Shown here: in pieces, positions 1-8,420 of the stretch
Layout: the number at the start of each line of letters is the position of its first letter
Position numbering within the stretch: position 1 is the stretch's first letter
Assembly (NCBI RefSeq): GCF_030689025.1
Contig: NZ_JAUYWA010000001.1
Location: 248,001 to 312,000, forward strand
Origin: Oceanobacter sp. 1_MG-2023
GTDB lineage: Bacteria; Pseudomonadota; Gammaproteobacteria; Pseudomonadales; Oceanobacteraceae
Reading direction: 5' to 3'
Length of the DNA stretch: 64,000 bases
Notes under the pieces: model-generated
Told to the model about the DNA's origin: nothing
Databases searched by the model: none
What the model saw: only the letters and a program-made list of their open reading frames with translations
Program-made: the position numbers and the translations under genes

Positions 1-687
1 GAATGCGCCGCTCAGTAACACGGCCCCTCCCAGCCATTGGTCGACAATGCCAGGCAGTGCCAGGGGTAGCCATGCCAGCAACGGAGCAGCCTCGGGATAG
101 GCCGTGATTGCCGTCGTCATACGATACATCAACGGGTTAAGCACCATCGCCAGACCCAGTCCCACCAAGGGTAGCAACATCACCAGGGCAACCGGCAAGG
201 CATGCTGTTGCAGGCGCTGAGGATTCAGACACAGCCATACCCCCCCCAGCGCCATGGCCCATTTTCCCAGGGCATACAGCACCGGACTGTCCATCAAGGG
301 TTGATGCCAGGCTGGCAACATGCCGATCCAGGATAGCAGCCCCGCCAGAGTCAATCCGAGCCAGAATGGCAGTGATGTTTCTTTATGCTGCTGGCAATCA
401 CCTTTGCTGTCCGCTTCCTCAGCACGCTTGGCTGAGAGACCAGCCTCGGCAAAAACCGCCAGCCAAAGCATGGGAACCAGATGGTGGACAACCACACTTT
501 GCCAGCTGTGCAACCAAATGGAATGACGTGCCAGGGTGTCCAGCCAAGGGTTCATGGCCACCACAAACAGTGCCACGGCGAACCAGAACAAGGGCTGCTT
601 CCAGCCACCGGATTGCCGGGCGATCCAGACCACAACCAGCAAAATAAACCCACACTCCAGCCAGAACTGATTATTCAGTGCAAACAT
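1..687 (-). CDS. CtaG-like polytopic membrane protein (partial)
   Basis: The reading frame is open from an ATG at 687 to the window edge (229 codons), so the C-terminus is missing. The protein is strongly hydrophobic with about five to six membrane segments visible. It has a His-rich membrane stretch (HSWQSVVVHHLVP, about residues 51-63) and, near the edge, the sequence PGIVDQWLGG. These resemble the conserved His and D-Q-x-L-G-G features of the caa3-type CtaG family, which helps copper delivery to cytochrome c oxidase. The assignment rests on these short motifs only, so an unrelated membrane protein remains possible. The next gene, a copper enzyme, lies upstream on the same strand, about 110 bases away. 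Confidence 0.5.
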   Translation of the reverse strand, partial: MFALNNQFWLECGFILLVVVWIARQSGGWKQPLFWFAVALFVVAMNPWLDTLARHSIWLHSWQSVVVHHLVPMLWLAVFAEAGLSAKRAEEADSKGDCQQHKETSLPFWLGLTLAGLLSWIGMLPAWHQPLMDSPVLYALGKWAMALGGVWLCLNPQRLQQHALPVALVMLLPLVGLGLAMVLNPLMYRMTTAITAYPEAAPLLAWLPLALPGIVDQWLGGAVLLSGAF

Positions 688-798
688 GGCGCTCTCCATC
701 ATATTTGGCGCAAAGGCCAACCCGCCGCTTTCCCGGTTGGCTGGCCTTCGGTCAGGACATCGTCTCAATCATGTATTGATCGTTTCGATGCTCATGTC

Positions 799-2811
799 CT
801 AGCTGGCACAGCAATCACCACCATCACCACCATCACTGTCGTCATCGGCGACGCCGACACTGCGATGATCCTTGCCGGCTGGCAGGTCCATGGCCGGGTT
901 GGCGTCGAAGAAATTGTTGGGCTTGAGCTTGAAGCCAACGTATTCCACCGGCATCACCGGGAAATCTTCCGGCTTGCAGATATGGGTATGGCCGTAGGTG
1001 TGCCACAACACAATATCGGTATTTTCGACATTCCGGTCTTGTTGGGTATACACCGGCAAGCCATCCCCCTTGTTCTGGTTCGGGTAGTTGCCGGTGCCGT
1101 AACGCTCCGATGGCTCGTAAGGGGTTACCCATACGTGTTTGGCGGCAAAACCGGCACGCTGACCAATATAACTGTCGGCCTGGGCCAGCATGACGGGGTT
1201 ATGCTCCGCCATCAGTTTGTAACCAGGATGATTGCCCACGGCATTTGTTTTGTTGGGGTTGATCACCTTCCAGAAGCGGCCGCTCTGGCCATTGGCTTCC
1301 CGGGCAGCTTGCTGTTCGGTGGTCAAGGTAGTGACATCGGTATTGAAAGCATTCCCCCAAGGGTTGTCTTCCCCCGCAGGCTTGGCGCTGAAATTGGTTT
1401 CCAGAACCGAGTTTTGTTCCCCATCCAGCATCATATGCAAACGGGCATTAAAGAAATGCTGGTGTGAAGGGCCATAAATTTCCGGAGTCACCAGGCCACC
1501 ACCACAGGCCGGTTTGGTGCCAGGAACCATACCGGCCGTCTGGATAATACCGGTCAGTTTGGTTTCCATTTCAATGGTGCCATCCTGGTACAGATACCAG
1601 TAAAAACCATAATCATAGTTGCCAACGGTACAGAAAAAGCTGATCACCAGACGACGTGAACGGCGGACTTCAAATACATCGGTACGGAATTCGTAATGCT
1701 TCCACAAGGTGCCGTAATCTTCTTCATGCATACATACGGCGTTCTTCATGGTGAAGGGTTCGCCCTTGTCATCGACCGCCGGAATATCAAAATAATGGAT
1801 CGCACCCAGGCAATCACAGCCCAGCTCCAGCTGGTTGGCCAGTCGCCCCAGGCCATACTCGCCGCCGTCGAAGGCGCATTTCCAGTAGTGGTTCAACGCC
1901 GTGTCGGAATAAGGTACCGCCATGTCCGTGACACTGGCGCGGTAGATGATGGGACGGGTTTCGCCCTTGTCGTTATAACCTAATTGATGCAATACCAGGC
2001 CTTCCCGTGGCGTAAAGCCGACCCGGAATTCCCAGTTTTGCCAGTTAACTTTCCAGCCATCCACTTCAAAGCTCACGCCTTCCGGTTGCACAATATGCAG
2101 CGGTTTGACATCGCTACGTGGCTCCCCCAACGATGGTGTGTCGTAGTTACGCTTGGTTTTTGGAATCGGGGTATCACGGCCATCGTCAAGCAGCTCGATA
2201 ACCTTGCCTTCGTTCAAATCAATAATGGCTACCAGACCTTCAATCGGATGGGCATAGCCGTTATCGGTAAACTGGTCACGATAAAACGCCACGCCACGCA
2301 TCAGGCGCTTGCCTTTGTATTTGGGGTCATCCCCAAAATACCCGAACGACCAGGGATCAATCTGGATGTTTTCAATATCGGCATCGGTCAGACCACGACG
2401 TTTGACCGCAGCGCGCCAGTCAGCATCGTTCTGGACGATATCCACACAGGTAAAGAATTCTTCGATCATGATCGGGGCTTGCCCGGTCACTTCAGGGTCC
2501 AGTTGCTGCCAGTCGGTGACGGTTTCTGCAACCAGATCCACCATGGCTTCAAACATCGCACCGTTGCTTTTATCCAGCACGGTGGCAAAGACACGACGGG
2601 AAAAGGCCTTTCCTGCTTCAAATGCCAGCACTTCGGCTTTGGGCGGCTCTTCCAGTTGTAAATACGGAAACCGGCAGCTATCGCCAAGCTGCTGCGTTTG
2701 TTTCAGAATCGCCGCGGCCTGTGCCAGTTCGTCCTGGGTCAAGGGATCCAGTGGATGAACCGGGGTTGGTATCGTGGTAGATGCCTTGGATGCGCAACAG
2801 GTCTCGCTCAT
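799..2811 (-). CDS. Copper-containing primary amine oxidase (topaquinone enzyme)
   Basis: This enzyme oxidatively deaminates primary amines to aldehyde, ammonia and hydrogen peroxide. At 670 residues it is the usual length for the bacterial cytosolic type (Arthrobacter AGAO-like). The cofactor tyrosine is Y399 in the T-V-G-N-Y-D-Y motif, the catalytic base is D315 in F-D-G-G-E-Y-G, and the copper ligands are H450 and H452 (HQH) with H610 in GHTHICKPEDFPVMP. There is no signal peptide, so it is probably cytoplasmic. Unusual features are a Cys-Cys pair near the N-terminus (residues 5-6) and a Gly/Asp-rich tail that also ends with Cys-Cys (667-668). It stands alone with no adjacent aldehyde dehydrogenase. 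Amine substrate preference cannot be read from the sequence. Confidence 0.95.
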   Translation of the reverse strand: MSETCCASKASTTIPTPVHPLDPLTQDELAQAAAILKQTQQLGDSCRFPYLQLEEPPKAEVLAFEAGKAFSRRVFATVLDKSNGAMFEAMVDLVAETVTDWQQLDPEVTGQAPIMIEEFFTCVDIVQNDADWRAAVKRRGLTDADIENIQIDPWSFGYFGDDPKYKGKRLMRGVAFYRDQFTDNGYAHPIEGLVAIIDLNEGKVIELLDDGRDTPIPKTKRNYDTPSLGEPRSDVKPLHIVQPEGVSFEVDGWKVNWQNWEFRVGFTPREGLVLHQLGYNDKGETRPIIYRASVTDMAVPYSDTALNHYWKCAFDGGEYGLGRLANQLELGCDCLGAIHYFDIPAVDDKGEPFTMKNAVCMHEEDYGTLWKHYEFRTDVFEVRRSRRLVISFFCTVGNYDYGFYWYLYQDGTIEMETKLTGIIQTAGMVPGTKPACGGGLVTPEIYGPSHQHFFNARLHMMLDGEQNSVLETNFSAKPAGEDNPWGNAFNTDVTTLTTEQQAAREANGQSGRFWKVINPNKTNAVGNHPGYKLMAEHNPVMLAQADSYIGQRAGFAAKHVWVTPYEPSERYGTGNYPNQNKGDGLPVYTQQDRNVENTDIVLWHTYGHTHICKPEDFPVMPVEYVGFKLKPNNFFDANPAMDLPAGKDHRSVGVADDDSDGGDGGDCCAS

Positions 2812-3018
2812 GATGTATTCCTCGTGATTCAGTGAATACAGCCATGCTAAGCAGAAGCACCGGGGACGTTATCGCAAAGTGGCAAAATAACCCGTGTCAG
2901 AAAAAACCAGCGGATAACACCGACAAAACATGACATTTGCCCCCGTAACTCTCACACTGCGCCCGTTACTTGTTTGTCTTGATCGTATCTCTTGCTATTT
3001 CAATATGAGGACTCTGCC

Positions 3019-3582
3019 ATGAACGCCCTGATTGCTATTGCCAATGGTAGCGAAGAACTGGAAGTCATTACCCTGGTAAACGTACTGCGCCGAGCTGGAA
3101 TCACCGTCACACTGGCGTCGACTGGCCCGGAACGCAGCGTACGTTGCGCTCGCGCCACCGTGATTGAAGCCGATTGCGTACTGGGCAAGCTGGCGATTGA
3201 TCACCCATTTGATCTGATTGCCATACCGGGCGGTATGCCGGGAGCTGCCAATCTGGCTACGTCGCTGGGGTTGTTACACCGTTTGCAGCAACAAAACCGG
3301 GCCGGAAAGTGGATCGCCGCGATTTGTGCCGCACCGGCGGTGGTATTGGGTGCTGCCGGTATTACTGCAGGCCGGGTTATGACCGGTTATCCCAGCTTTG
3401 ATCCGCTGCTGACCCAGGCAGGAGCCTGCATCAATCATGATGATGACGTGGTCGTGGATGGCAATCTGATCACCAGCCGCGGGCCAGCAACCGCCCTGCC
3501 CCTGGCACTGACTCTGGTGGAGTTATTGTGTGGCAAGCTGGTGCGCGACGATGTCGCTGCTGCCATGCTGTATCAAGGCTGA
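3019..3582 (+). CDS. yajL: DJ-1/PfpI family protein (YajL-like)
   Basis: The 187-residue protein has the DJ-1 fold signature: the N-terminal GSEELE with the conserved acidic residue E15, and the nucleophile elbow A-A-I-C-A-A-P with C103. The ending ITSRGPATALPLALTLVE matches the family's SRGPGT motif. Family members protect against oxidative or carbonyl stress; a glyoxalase/deglycase activity is debated. The start at 3019 is preferred because ATGAGG at 3005-3010 lies at a suitable distance and the protein then begins exactly as YajL does. An ATG-less upstream start at 2992 would add nine residues. It is divergent from the amine oxidase, which produces aldehyde and peroxide, but I see no proof of a functional link. 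Confidence 0.88.
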   Translation: MNALIAIANGSEELEVITLVNVLRRAGITVTLASTGPERSVRCARATVIEADCVLGKLAIDHPFDLIAIPGGMPGAANLATSLGLLHRLQQQNRAGKWIAAICAAPAVVLGAAGITAGRVMTGYPSFDPLLTQAGACINHDDDVVVDGNLITSRGPATALPLALTLVELLCGKLVRDDVAAAMLYQG

Positions 3583-3669
3583 TACCTCACGTCCTGTTAC
3601 CTTGTGCCCTGCTGGCTGATGACGTTTCTTGCTAACGCGGGCAATCTGTCGTCATCCAGCAATGATCCG

Positions 3670-4329
3670 TCAGCCCAGAATCTTGCGCATCAGCTCGGCG
3701 GTGCTGCCAACGCCAAACTTCTGCCGGATCACCGTAGCGCGATTGGCAACGGTTTTGGCACTGATGCCAAGCTCGGTGGCAATAACCTGATTGTTTTTGC
3801 CTTCCAAGAGTCGCTCGGCAATTTCACGTTCCCGGGTTGCCAGCGACGCCAGCGGGTCAATCACTGCAGCACCACAGTTAGTCGGGTCGGCCATACGCTT
3901 GCGCTCGGTAGAGCGACAGCCCACTGCCAACAATGATTCAAATCTCGGTTCCATAAAGGACTGTCCAGCAGCCACCTGAGTAACCGCCTGCAACATCACT
4001 GCCGGTGGGCTCGACTTGGATAAGTACCCCAGTGCCCCCGCGTTTAATGCTTCCCGAATCACCGTCGCTTCTTCATACATACTGAAGATAAGAATACGGG
4101 CATCCGGCTTGGCGCCTATCAACTGGCGACACACTTCGATGCCCGACATATCTGCCATATTCACATCCAGAATCAGAATATCGGGGGCATGCTGAAAAAA
4201 CAGCAAGGCGGCATCCGTCCCCGAACCCGCCTCGATAAACTGCACCTCATCAATCATGGCCGCCAACAGGGAGCCATAACCTTGCCGTACCACAGCGTGA
4301 TCATCTGCCAGTAAAATTGTCAGAGCCAT
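3670..4329 (-). CDS. LuxR/NarL-type response regulator (PedR2/EraR/MoxX-like)
   Basis: The 219-residue protein has a receiver domain (acidic pair D9-D10, phospho-acceptor D55 in LILDVNM, conserved KSS near residue 105) and a C-terminal NarL/FixJ helix-turn-helix (LATREREIAERLLEG...NNQVIATELGISAKTV). The start at 4329 follows AAGGAAG and lies 16 bases after the stop of the sensor kinase, so the two are co-transcribed and form a cognate pair. It resembles regulators paired with MoxY-type kinases that control PQQ alcohol dehydrogenases (PedR2 of P. putida, EraR of P. aeruginosa). A paralogue with very similar receiver motifs is encoded at 45103-45750 beside the dehydrogenases. Confidence 0.85.
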   Translation of the reverse strand: MALTILLADDHAVVRQGYGSLLAAMIDEVQFIEAGSGTDAALLFFQHAPDILILDVNMADMSGIEVCRQLIGAKPDARILIFSMYEEATVIREALNAGALGYLSKSSPPAVMLQAVTQVAAGQSFMEPRFESLLAVGCRSTERKRMADPTNCGAAVIDPLASLATREREIAERLLEGKNNQVIATELGISAKTVANRATVIRQKFGVGSTAELMRKILG

Positions 4330-4345
4330 CCAGCCACTTCCTTTG

Positions 4346-5617
4346 TTAAATATCCTGCGGGCAAGGGTCTTTATCCTCGGCATCTTGTGGATAAGGCAGA
4401 TGCGCGCTGACCTTCGTTCCCTCAGCGGCAAAGTCGACCGTCAGGGTACCACCCAGCAATCGGGCACGCTCAGCCATGGAGCGCATACCAAACCCGGCCA
4501 CTGCCTCCGTTGCACCATTACCGTTATCCTGAATCTGCAGCGTCACGGTTTTCTGGCTGTCCAGGGTTAACGATACCCGGATCTCATCCGCTGCCGCATG
4601 CCGCACGGCATTGTTAACCGCTTCCTGTACCAGCCGATAGATCTGCGCGGCGTCCTCTTCGTTCCAGCCTGGCCAGGTATCACCCGACAACACACAATCC
4701 AGCCCCGTCGTTTGCCCGGTCGTGCGTAACAACTCATCGACGGCGGACTGCAAACCCAGCCGCTCCAGCACCACGGGATACAGGTTGTTGATGATACGAC
4801 GAAAACCCAGATTGATGGCATCGCAGCCCGCCTGGATACACTCACTGGTTTCCAGTAACTGGGCTGGCTTGTCCAACTGGAAAGGTAATACGCAGGAATG
4901 CACCCGAACACCCGTTAGCTGCTGACCAAGGTCATCGTGTAATTCCCGGGCTAACGCCGAGCGCTCTTGCTCCTGAATTTCCATCAGGGTGCGGGTCAGG
5001 TAGCGGTTTTCGTTACGGGCGCTTTCCAGTGATTCTGTCATGGCGTTGAAATGCCAGGCCAGGTTATTGGCTTCGCGTAAACTGTAATGCCCGAGACGGG
5101 CGTTCAGGTGCCCTTGCTGCACCTGGTCAAAAGCGGCCAGCACATCCGCCAAAGGCCGCAGTCCGGCCCGTACCCCCAGATAAATAGCGAGGTTGGAAAC
5201 CAGCGCACAACCACAAAACAACCAGAACAGCCAGCTGGAGGAATGCCAGACTTCTTCGATTTCATCACGATCATCCGACATCAGGATCACTTTTTGGCCG
5301 TGACTGTCGGTCAGTGCCAGCTGATAACCGCGTCCGGGGTGATCGAACAAGGCCTCAAACCAGGCTGGCACCGAGTGTTCGTCCGGGCGTTCGGTATAGG
5401 TACCGGCAACCCGTACATGCCGCAAACTGCTACCAACCAGCGCCAGTATCTGTTGCGGCTGACCGGAACGGATCAATGCTTCCACTACCGGTTTCATCGC
5501 CTGCTGCTCGCGCAGCACATCGTCCCGCCCTTGCACCAGCAACGTGGCCAGGCTGACCAGCAGCGCCAGTGCAAAGGCGCTGTTGACCATCAGCAGGATA
5601 CGGGTCATGACGTTCAT
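4346..5617 (-). CDS. MoxY/PedS2-like sensor histidine kinase
   Basis: This membrane sensor has about 423 residues. A first membrane helix lies at residues 4-28, followed by a periplasmic region of about 100 residues, a second helix (WLFWLFCGCALVSNLAIYLGV), a HAMP-like linker, a HisKA_3 dimerisation domain with phospho-acceptor H227 in ARELHDDLGQQL, and an HATPase domain (N-box EAVNNAVRHA, G-boxes DNGNGA and GFGMRSMAERA). The layout is that of MoxY/PedS2/EraS kinases controlling alcohol dehydrogenases. The periplasmic part has an acidic stretch, MSDDRDEIEE, just before the second helix, a conceivable metal-sensing site (inference). I chose the ATG at 5617 because it directly precedes the first helix; 5662 is an alternative. 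It lies 57 bases after the TonB receptor on the same strand. Confidence 0.85.
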   Translation of the reverse strand: MNVMTRILLMVNSAFALALLVSLATLLVQGRDDVLREQQAMKPVVEALIRSGQPQQILALVGSSLRHVRVAGTYTERPDEHSVPAWFEALFDHPGRGYQLALTDSHGQKVILMSDDRDEIEEVWHSSSWLFWLFCGCALVSNLAIYLGVRAGLRPLADVLAAFDQVQQGHLNARLGHYSLREANNLAWHFNAMTESLESARNENRYLTRTLMEIQEQERSALARELHDDLGQQLTGVRVHSCVLPFQLDKPAQLLETSECIQAGCDAINLGFRRIINNLYPVVLERLGLQSAVDELLRTTGQTTGLDCVLSGDTWPGWNEEDAAQIYRLVQEAVNNAVRHAAADEIRVSLTLDSQKTVTLQIQDNGNGATEAVAGFGMRSMAERARLLGGTLTVDFAAEGTKVSAHLPYPQDAEDKDPCPQDI

Positions 5618-5674
5618 ACACGTGCCCCGGTTGTGCCCTGGGGCAATGGCCGTAATGGCCATCGCATCGGCTGA

Positions 5675-8071
5675 TCAGAAGCCGATTTTGATACCTGCCT
5701 TGACGGTTCGTGGTGCACCTGGGCCAACAAAGCTGTCTTCTTCAAATCCGGGATAGGCTTCATCCAGCACTTCATCCGATTCACCATAAACACCAAAGGT
5801 TTCGTATTCGCGATCGAATACATTAACGACACGACCATAGATTTCAATGGCATCGGTTGGCGCGTAGCTGGCCCGGACATTCACCAGGGTATAACCAGCC
5901 AGTTGCTCATTTTCATTGGCCTCATCACCACGGAAGTACTGGCTGCTGCGATACTGAATATCGCCACCCACTGACACTTGTGGCAACAGGTTCCAGTCGG
6001 CCGCCATTTTCAGATTGTGCTGTGGCAGCCCGGGAATCTGGTCGCCCGCTTCAACCTGTCGATCAGAACCTTGCGGATTATTGGGGCTGAACGATACAAA
6101 CGGCGTTTCAAAGGTGGCTCGCATCCAGGTATAAGAAACGGCTACCTGAACATCGCTCCAGTGGCCTGTCATCCCCAGCTCGGTTCCCAGTCGGCGGGTT
6201 TTCCCGACATTGGCAAAATACCCTTCAGACGGCAAACCACCCGCCTGCTGAAACAGAATATCATCGTGGCTGGTAGAGCGGAAAACACCGGCGGTCCAGC
6301 GGATATTGCGGCTGGCAGTGCCTTTCAGACCAGCTTCCACAGAACGCGTAACCACTTGCTCCAGCGGTGGATCTGACACAAAACCATTGGGCAGTTTGCA
6401 TGGATCATTTTCATCCGCACAGCTGAGCTCGGCCGGGCTTGGCGCTCGTGATGATTCGCTGTAGCTGGCGTATACGTTCAAGCCATTATCCATGATATAG
6501 GCTGCTCCCAGCATTGGATTGACCCGGGTAAAGGTGTGGTCGCCATCCAGCGATCCCGGCCCGGATTCCAATTGATCCTGCATCTTGATATGGACGTGAT
6601 TGTATCGGGCACCAACGGTCACACTGAGCTGGTCATCCACGGCCAGCGTGTTGCTAAAAAACACCCCCATGGTCTGGGTATCGGTTTGCAGGCTGACTTC
6701 AGACTCACTGTCGTAGAGGCCAATGGCTGTGACATCTCGGGCATCCCCTGGCTCATCGTTATTGAGAATGGCAAAGCCGGTACGTGAGCGAAAGTGAATA
6801 TCAGCCTGATCCAGTGTCACACCAGCGGTAAACAGATTGTCCCGACCGGCAACTGGTGCCGAAGACGCCAACTGCAGACTGAAGCCCTGACTGTTTTGTT
6901 CGGTGCGGGAGGTGTTCAGAGTACCGTCAACGTCGTCAGCATCAATATCCAGCCCCAGCTCGGCAGCAATGGCTTCCAGTGTGTCATCGTCATCGTAACC
7001 CACAAAGGTGACTGGCTCTTCATCGCCACCGTCTTCGTCTTCTTCACACAGGGTTTCAGCACCATTAAGCAAGCATTCTTCGTAATCCGAGTCGTCGCCA
7101 TTTACTGTGGTGGTGAGGTTACGGCGCAGATAAATATTACCGGCCAGCTGCAAGGTATCCGAGAACCAGTGATCACCATCCAGGGCAAAATAATTCAGTC
7201 GGTTGCGAGTGATATCCGGGTTGGTATAAATAGCGCTGCGGCCTTCGATATCCATCAATGCCTGGGGCACGGCACCATTACCGATCATTTCGTTGTCGTC
7301 CAGCAAGACTGTCAGATTCAACGAGCTGTTCAGCGAGCGCCAGCTCAGTACCGACATGGCCTGGCGAATATCGCTGCCAGAGGCATCACGCCAGCCATCT
7401 TCTTCTTCACGATTGAGTAATACGTAATAGCCAACGTCTTGATTACCCAACTGGCCATTGCCACCGCTCTGGAACTGCGCTTGACGAAAACCAAACTGAC
7501 CCGCACCCAGCTCCAACTCATTGTATTCGGTGTTGAAGCCGTTTTTGGTGGTCATCGCAATGGCGCCGCCCTGGGTATTCTGGCCAAACAGCGGATTGGA
7601 GCCAGAATACAGCGTCATATTACTGACGGCATCCGTTGGTAACAGATCCCAGTTTACCGTGTCCCCAAAAGGTTCGTTAAAACGCACGCCGTTCATATAC
7701 ACGGATACGCCTTGCGGTAATCCCAGCAACGGCGATGCCGTAAAACCACGATATTGAACATCCGGTTGATAGGGGTTGCTGACCGCTTCGTTAATGCTTA
7801 CCGAACCCAGCTGATAGCGCAGATGTTCAGCAATATTTTGTGCCTGGATACGCTCCAGGTCATCACTGCCCAGACTTTGTACCGGGCTGACCAGTTGGTT
7901 TTCCCGCACACCGGTACCCATCACAGGAGTCGGCGCTATGACAACGATTTCGTCCGTAACCGGACTAGCCTCTGCCCAGGCGGCCAGGGGTACCAGACAC
8001 CCCGCCAGACTGCCAAAGACAGTCCATGTCGAACCACTGTTAGAGGGAGAATTTAGAAATGCCATCCACAT
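5675..8071 (-). CDS. TonB-dependent outer-membrane receptor
   Basis: The 798-residue protein has a signal sequence ending near AAWA (residue 33), a plug domain (about 38-180) with the signature YMNGVRFNEPFGDTVNWDLLP and SGSNPLFGQNTQGGAI, and a beta-barrel ending in KIGF with terminal Phe, as BamA clients do. Such receptors import scarce ligands (metal chelates, cofactors) using TonB energy. The ligand is not readable, but it leads an apparent operon with the MoxY-type kinase and regulator, and is divergent from an ErbR-type activator, so PQQ, a lanthanide chelate or an alcohol-related ligand are plausible. Residues 325-383 form a very acidic insertion containing two cysteines (C333, C342). 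The third codon is also ATG (8065) and has the better-spaced AAGG, so the true start may be there. Confidence 0.92.
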   Translation of the reverse strand: MWMAFLNSPSNSGSTWTVFGSLAGCLVPLAAWAEASPVTDEIVVIAPTPVMGTGVRENQLVSPVQSLGSDDLERIQAQNIAEHLRYQLGSVSINEAVSNPYQPDVQYRGFTASPLLGLPQGVSVYMNGVRFNEPFGDTVNWDLLPTDAVSNMTLYSGSNPLFGQNTQGGAIAMTTKNGFNTEYNELELGAGQFGFRQAQFQSGGNGQLGNQDVGYYVLLNREEEDGWRDASGSDIRQAMSVLSWRSLNSSLNLTVLLDDNEMIGNGAVPQALMDIEGRSAIYTNPDITRNRLNYFALDGDHWFSDTLQLAGNIYLRRNLTTTVNGDDSDYEECLLNGAETLCEEDEDGGDEEPVTFVGYDDDDTLEAIAAELGLDIDADDVDGTLNTSRTEQNSQGFSLQLASSAPVAGRDNLFTAGVTLDQADIHFRSRTGFAILNNDEPGDARDVTAIGLYDSESEVSLQTDTQTMGVFFSNTLAVDDQLSVTVGARYNHVHIKMQDQLESGPGSLDGDHTFTRVNPMLGAAYIMDNGLNVYASYSESSRAPSPAELSCADENDPCKLPNGFVSDPPLEQVVTRSVEAGLKGTASRNIRWTAGVFRSTSHDDILFQQAGGLPSEGYFANVGKTRRLGTELGMTGHWSDVQVAVSYTWMRATFETPFVSFSPNNPQGSDRQVEAGDQIPGLPQHNLKMAADWNLLPQVSVGGDIQYRSSQYFRGDEANENEQLAGYTLVNVRASYAPTDAIEIYGRVVNVFDREYETFGVYGESDEVLDEAYPGFEEDSFVGPGAPRTVKAGIKIGF

Positions 8072-8396
8072 CTGCCTTATCGTTATTATTAGATGCAGCT
8101 ATTCTGGACGACCGCCGGTCTGCTGACTCTGCCTCTGCCGTTGCTGATCGCGTCTGCTTTGGCACTAGGTAAACAGGATAGGGAAATCTTCCCGATTAAT
8201 GCCCTGGATTCATAAAATATACAATTTTTACCAAGAACCATGCTAAAGAAAGCAAAAATACGGTGCCAAAGAAGGCGATTTCGACTAACTTTACTACTTT
8301 AGACCCCCATACAAAACGCCAAGGTAGGATACCTGACAGTAGCAACACGGGGTGTAATGCAGAGATTACAAAAATAAATAAACAGGTGTAGCTATC
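8072..8396. other. Divergent intergenic region between TonB receptor and ErbR-type gene
   Basis: This stretch separates two divergently transcribed genes and must hold both promoters. It is more AT-rich than the flanking genes. It contains a perfect inverted repeat at 8181-8193 and a marginal minus-strand reading frame, both listed separately. I do not see a convincing -35/-10 pair that I would assign to either gene. Confidence 0.5.
8181..8193. promoter_or_regulatory. Candidate operator GGGAA-atc-TTCCC
   Basis: This is a perfect 5-bp inverted repeat with a 3-base spacer, in the gap between the divergent TonB receptor and ErbR-type regulator. The sequence GGGAAATCTTCCCG nearly matches AGGAAATTTTCCCG upstream of the ExaA-type dehydrogenase at 42290-42303 (12 of 14 bases). 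Half-site-like AGGAAATC copies occur at 42334-42341 and, on the minus strand, at 47922-47929 upstream of the second dehydrogenase. A binding site for one of the LuxR-type regulators in the window is an inference. Confidence 0.4.
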
Positions 8397-8420
8397 ATGT
8401 TGACACTCCAGACCGGCCAC
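8196..8420 (-). CDS. Possible small two-helix membrane protein (doubtful)
   Basis: This 74-codon frame begins with GTG at 8420 and so overlaps the first codons of the divergent regulator gene on the other strand. It encodes two hydrophobic segments (about residues 13-34 and 43-70) with a short polar turn. There is no clear ribosome binding site and no family resemblance that I recognise. The AT-rich composition alone can produce hydrophobic chance frames, so this may not be a gene. It is recorded because it sits between regulatory genes of the alcohol-oxidation system. Confidence 0.2.
   Translation of the reverse strand: MAGLECQHDSYTCLFIFVISALHPVLLLSGILPWRFVWGSKVVKLVEIAFFGTVFLLSLAWFLVKIVYFMNPGH

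Noticed and set aside
481..1467. 328-codon plus-strand frame opposite the amine oxidase and CtaG-like genes
   Set aside because: It overlaps two well-supported genes and its translation has no family features; it is a shadow of minus-strand coding sequence.
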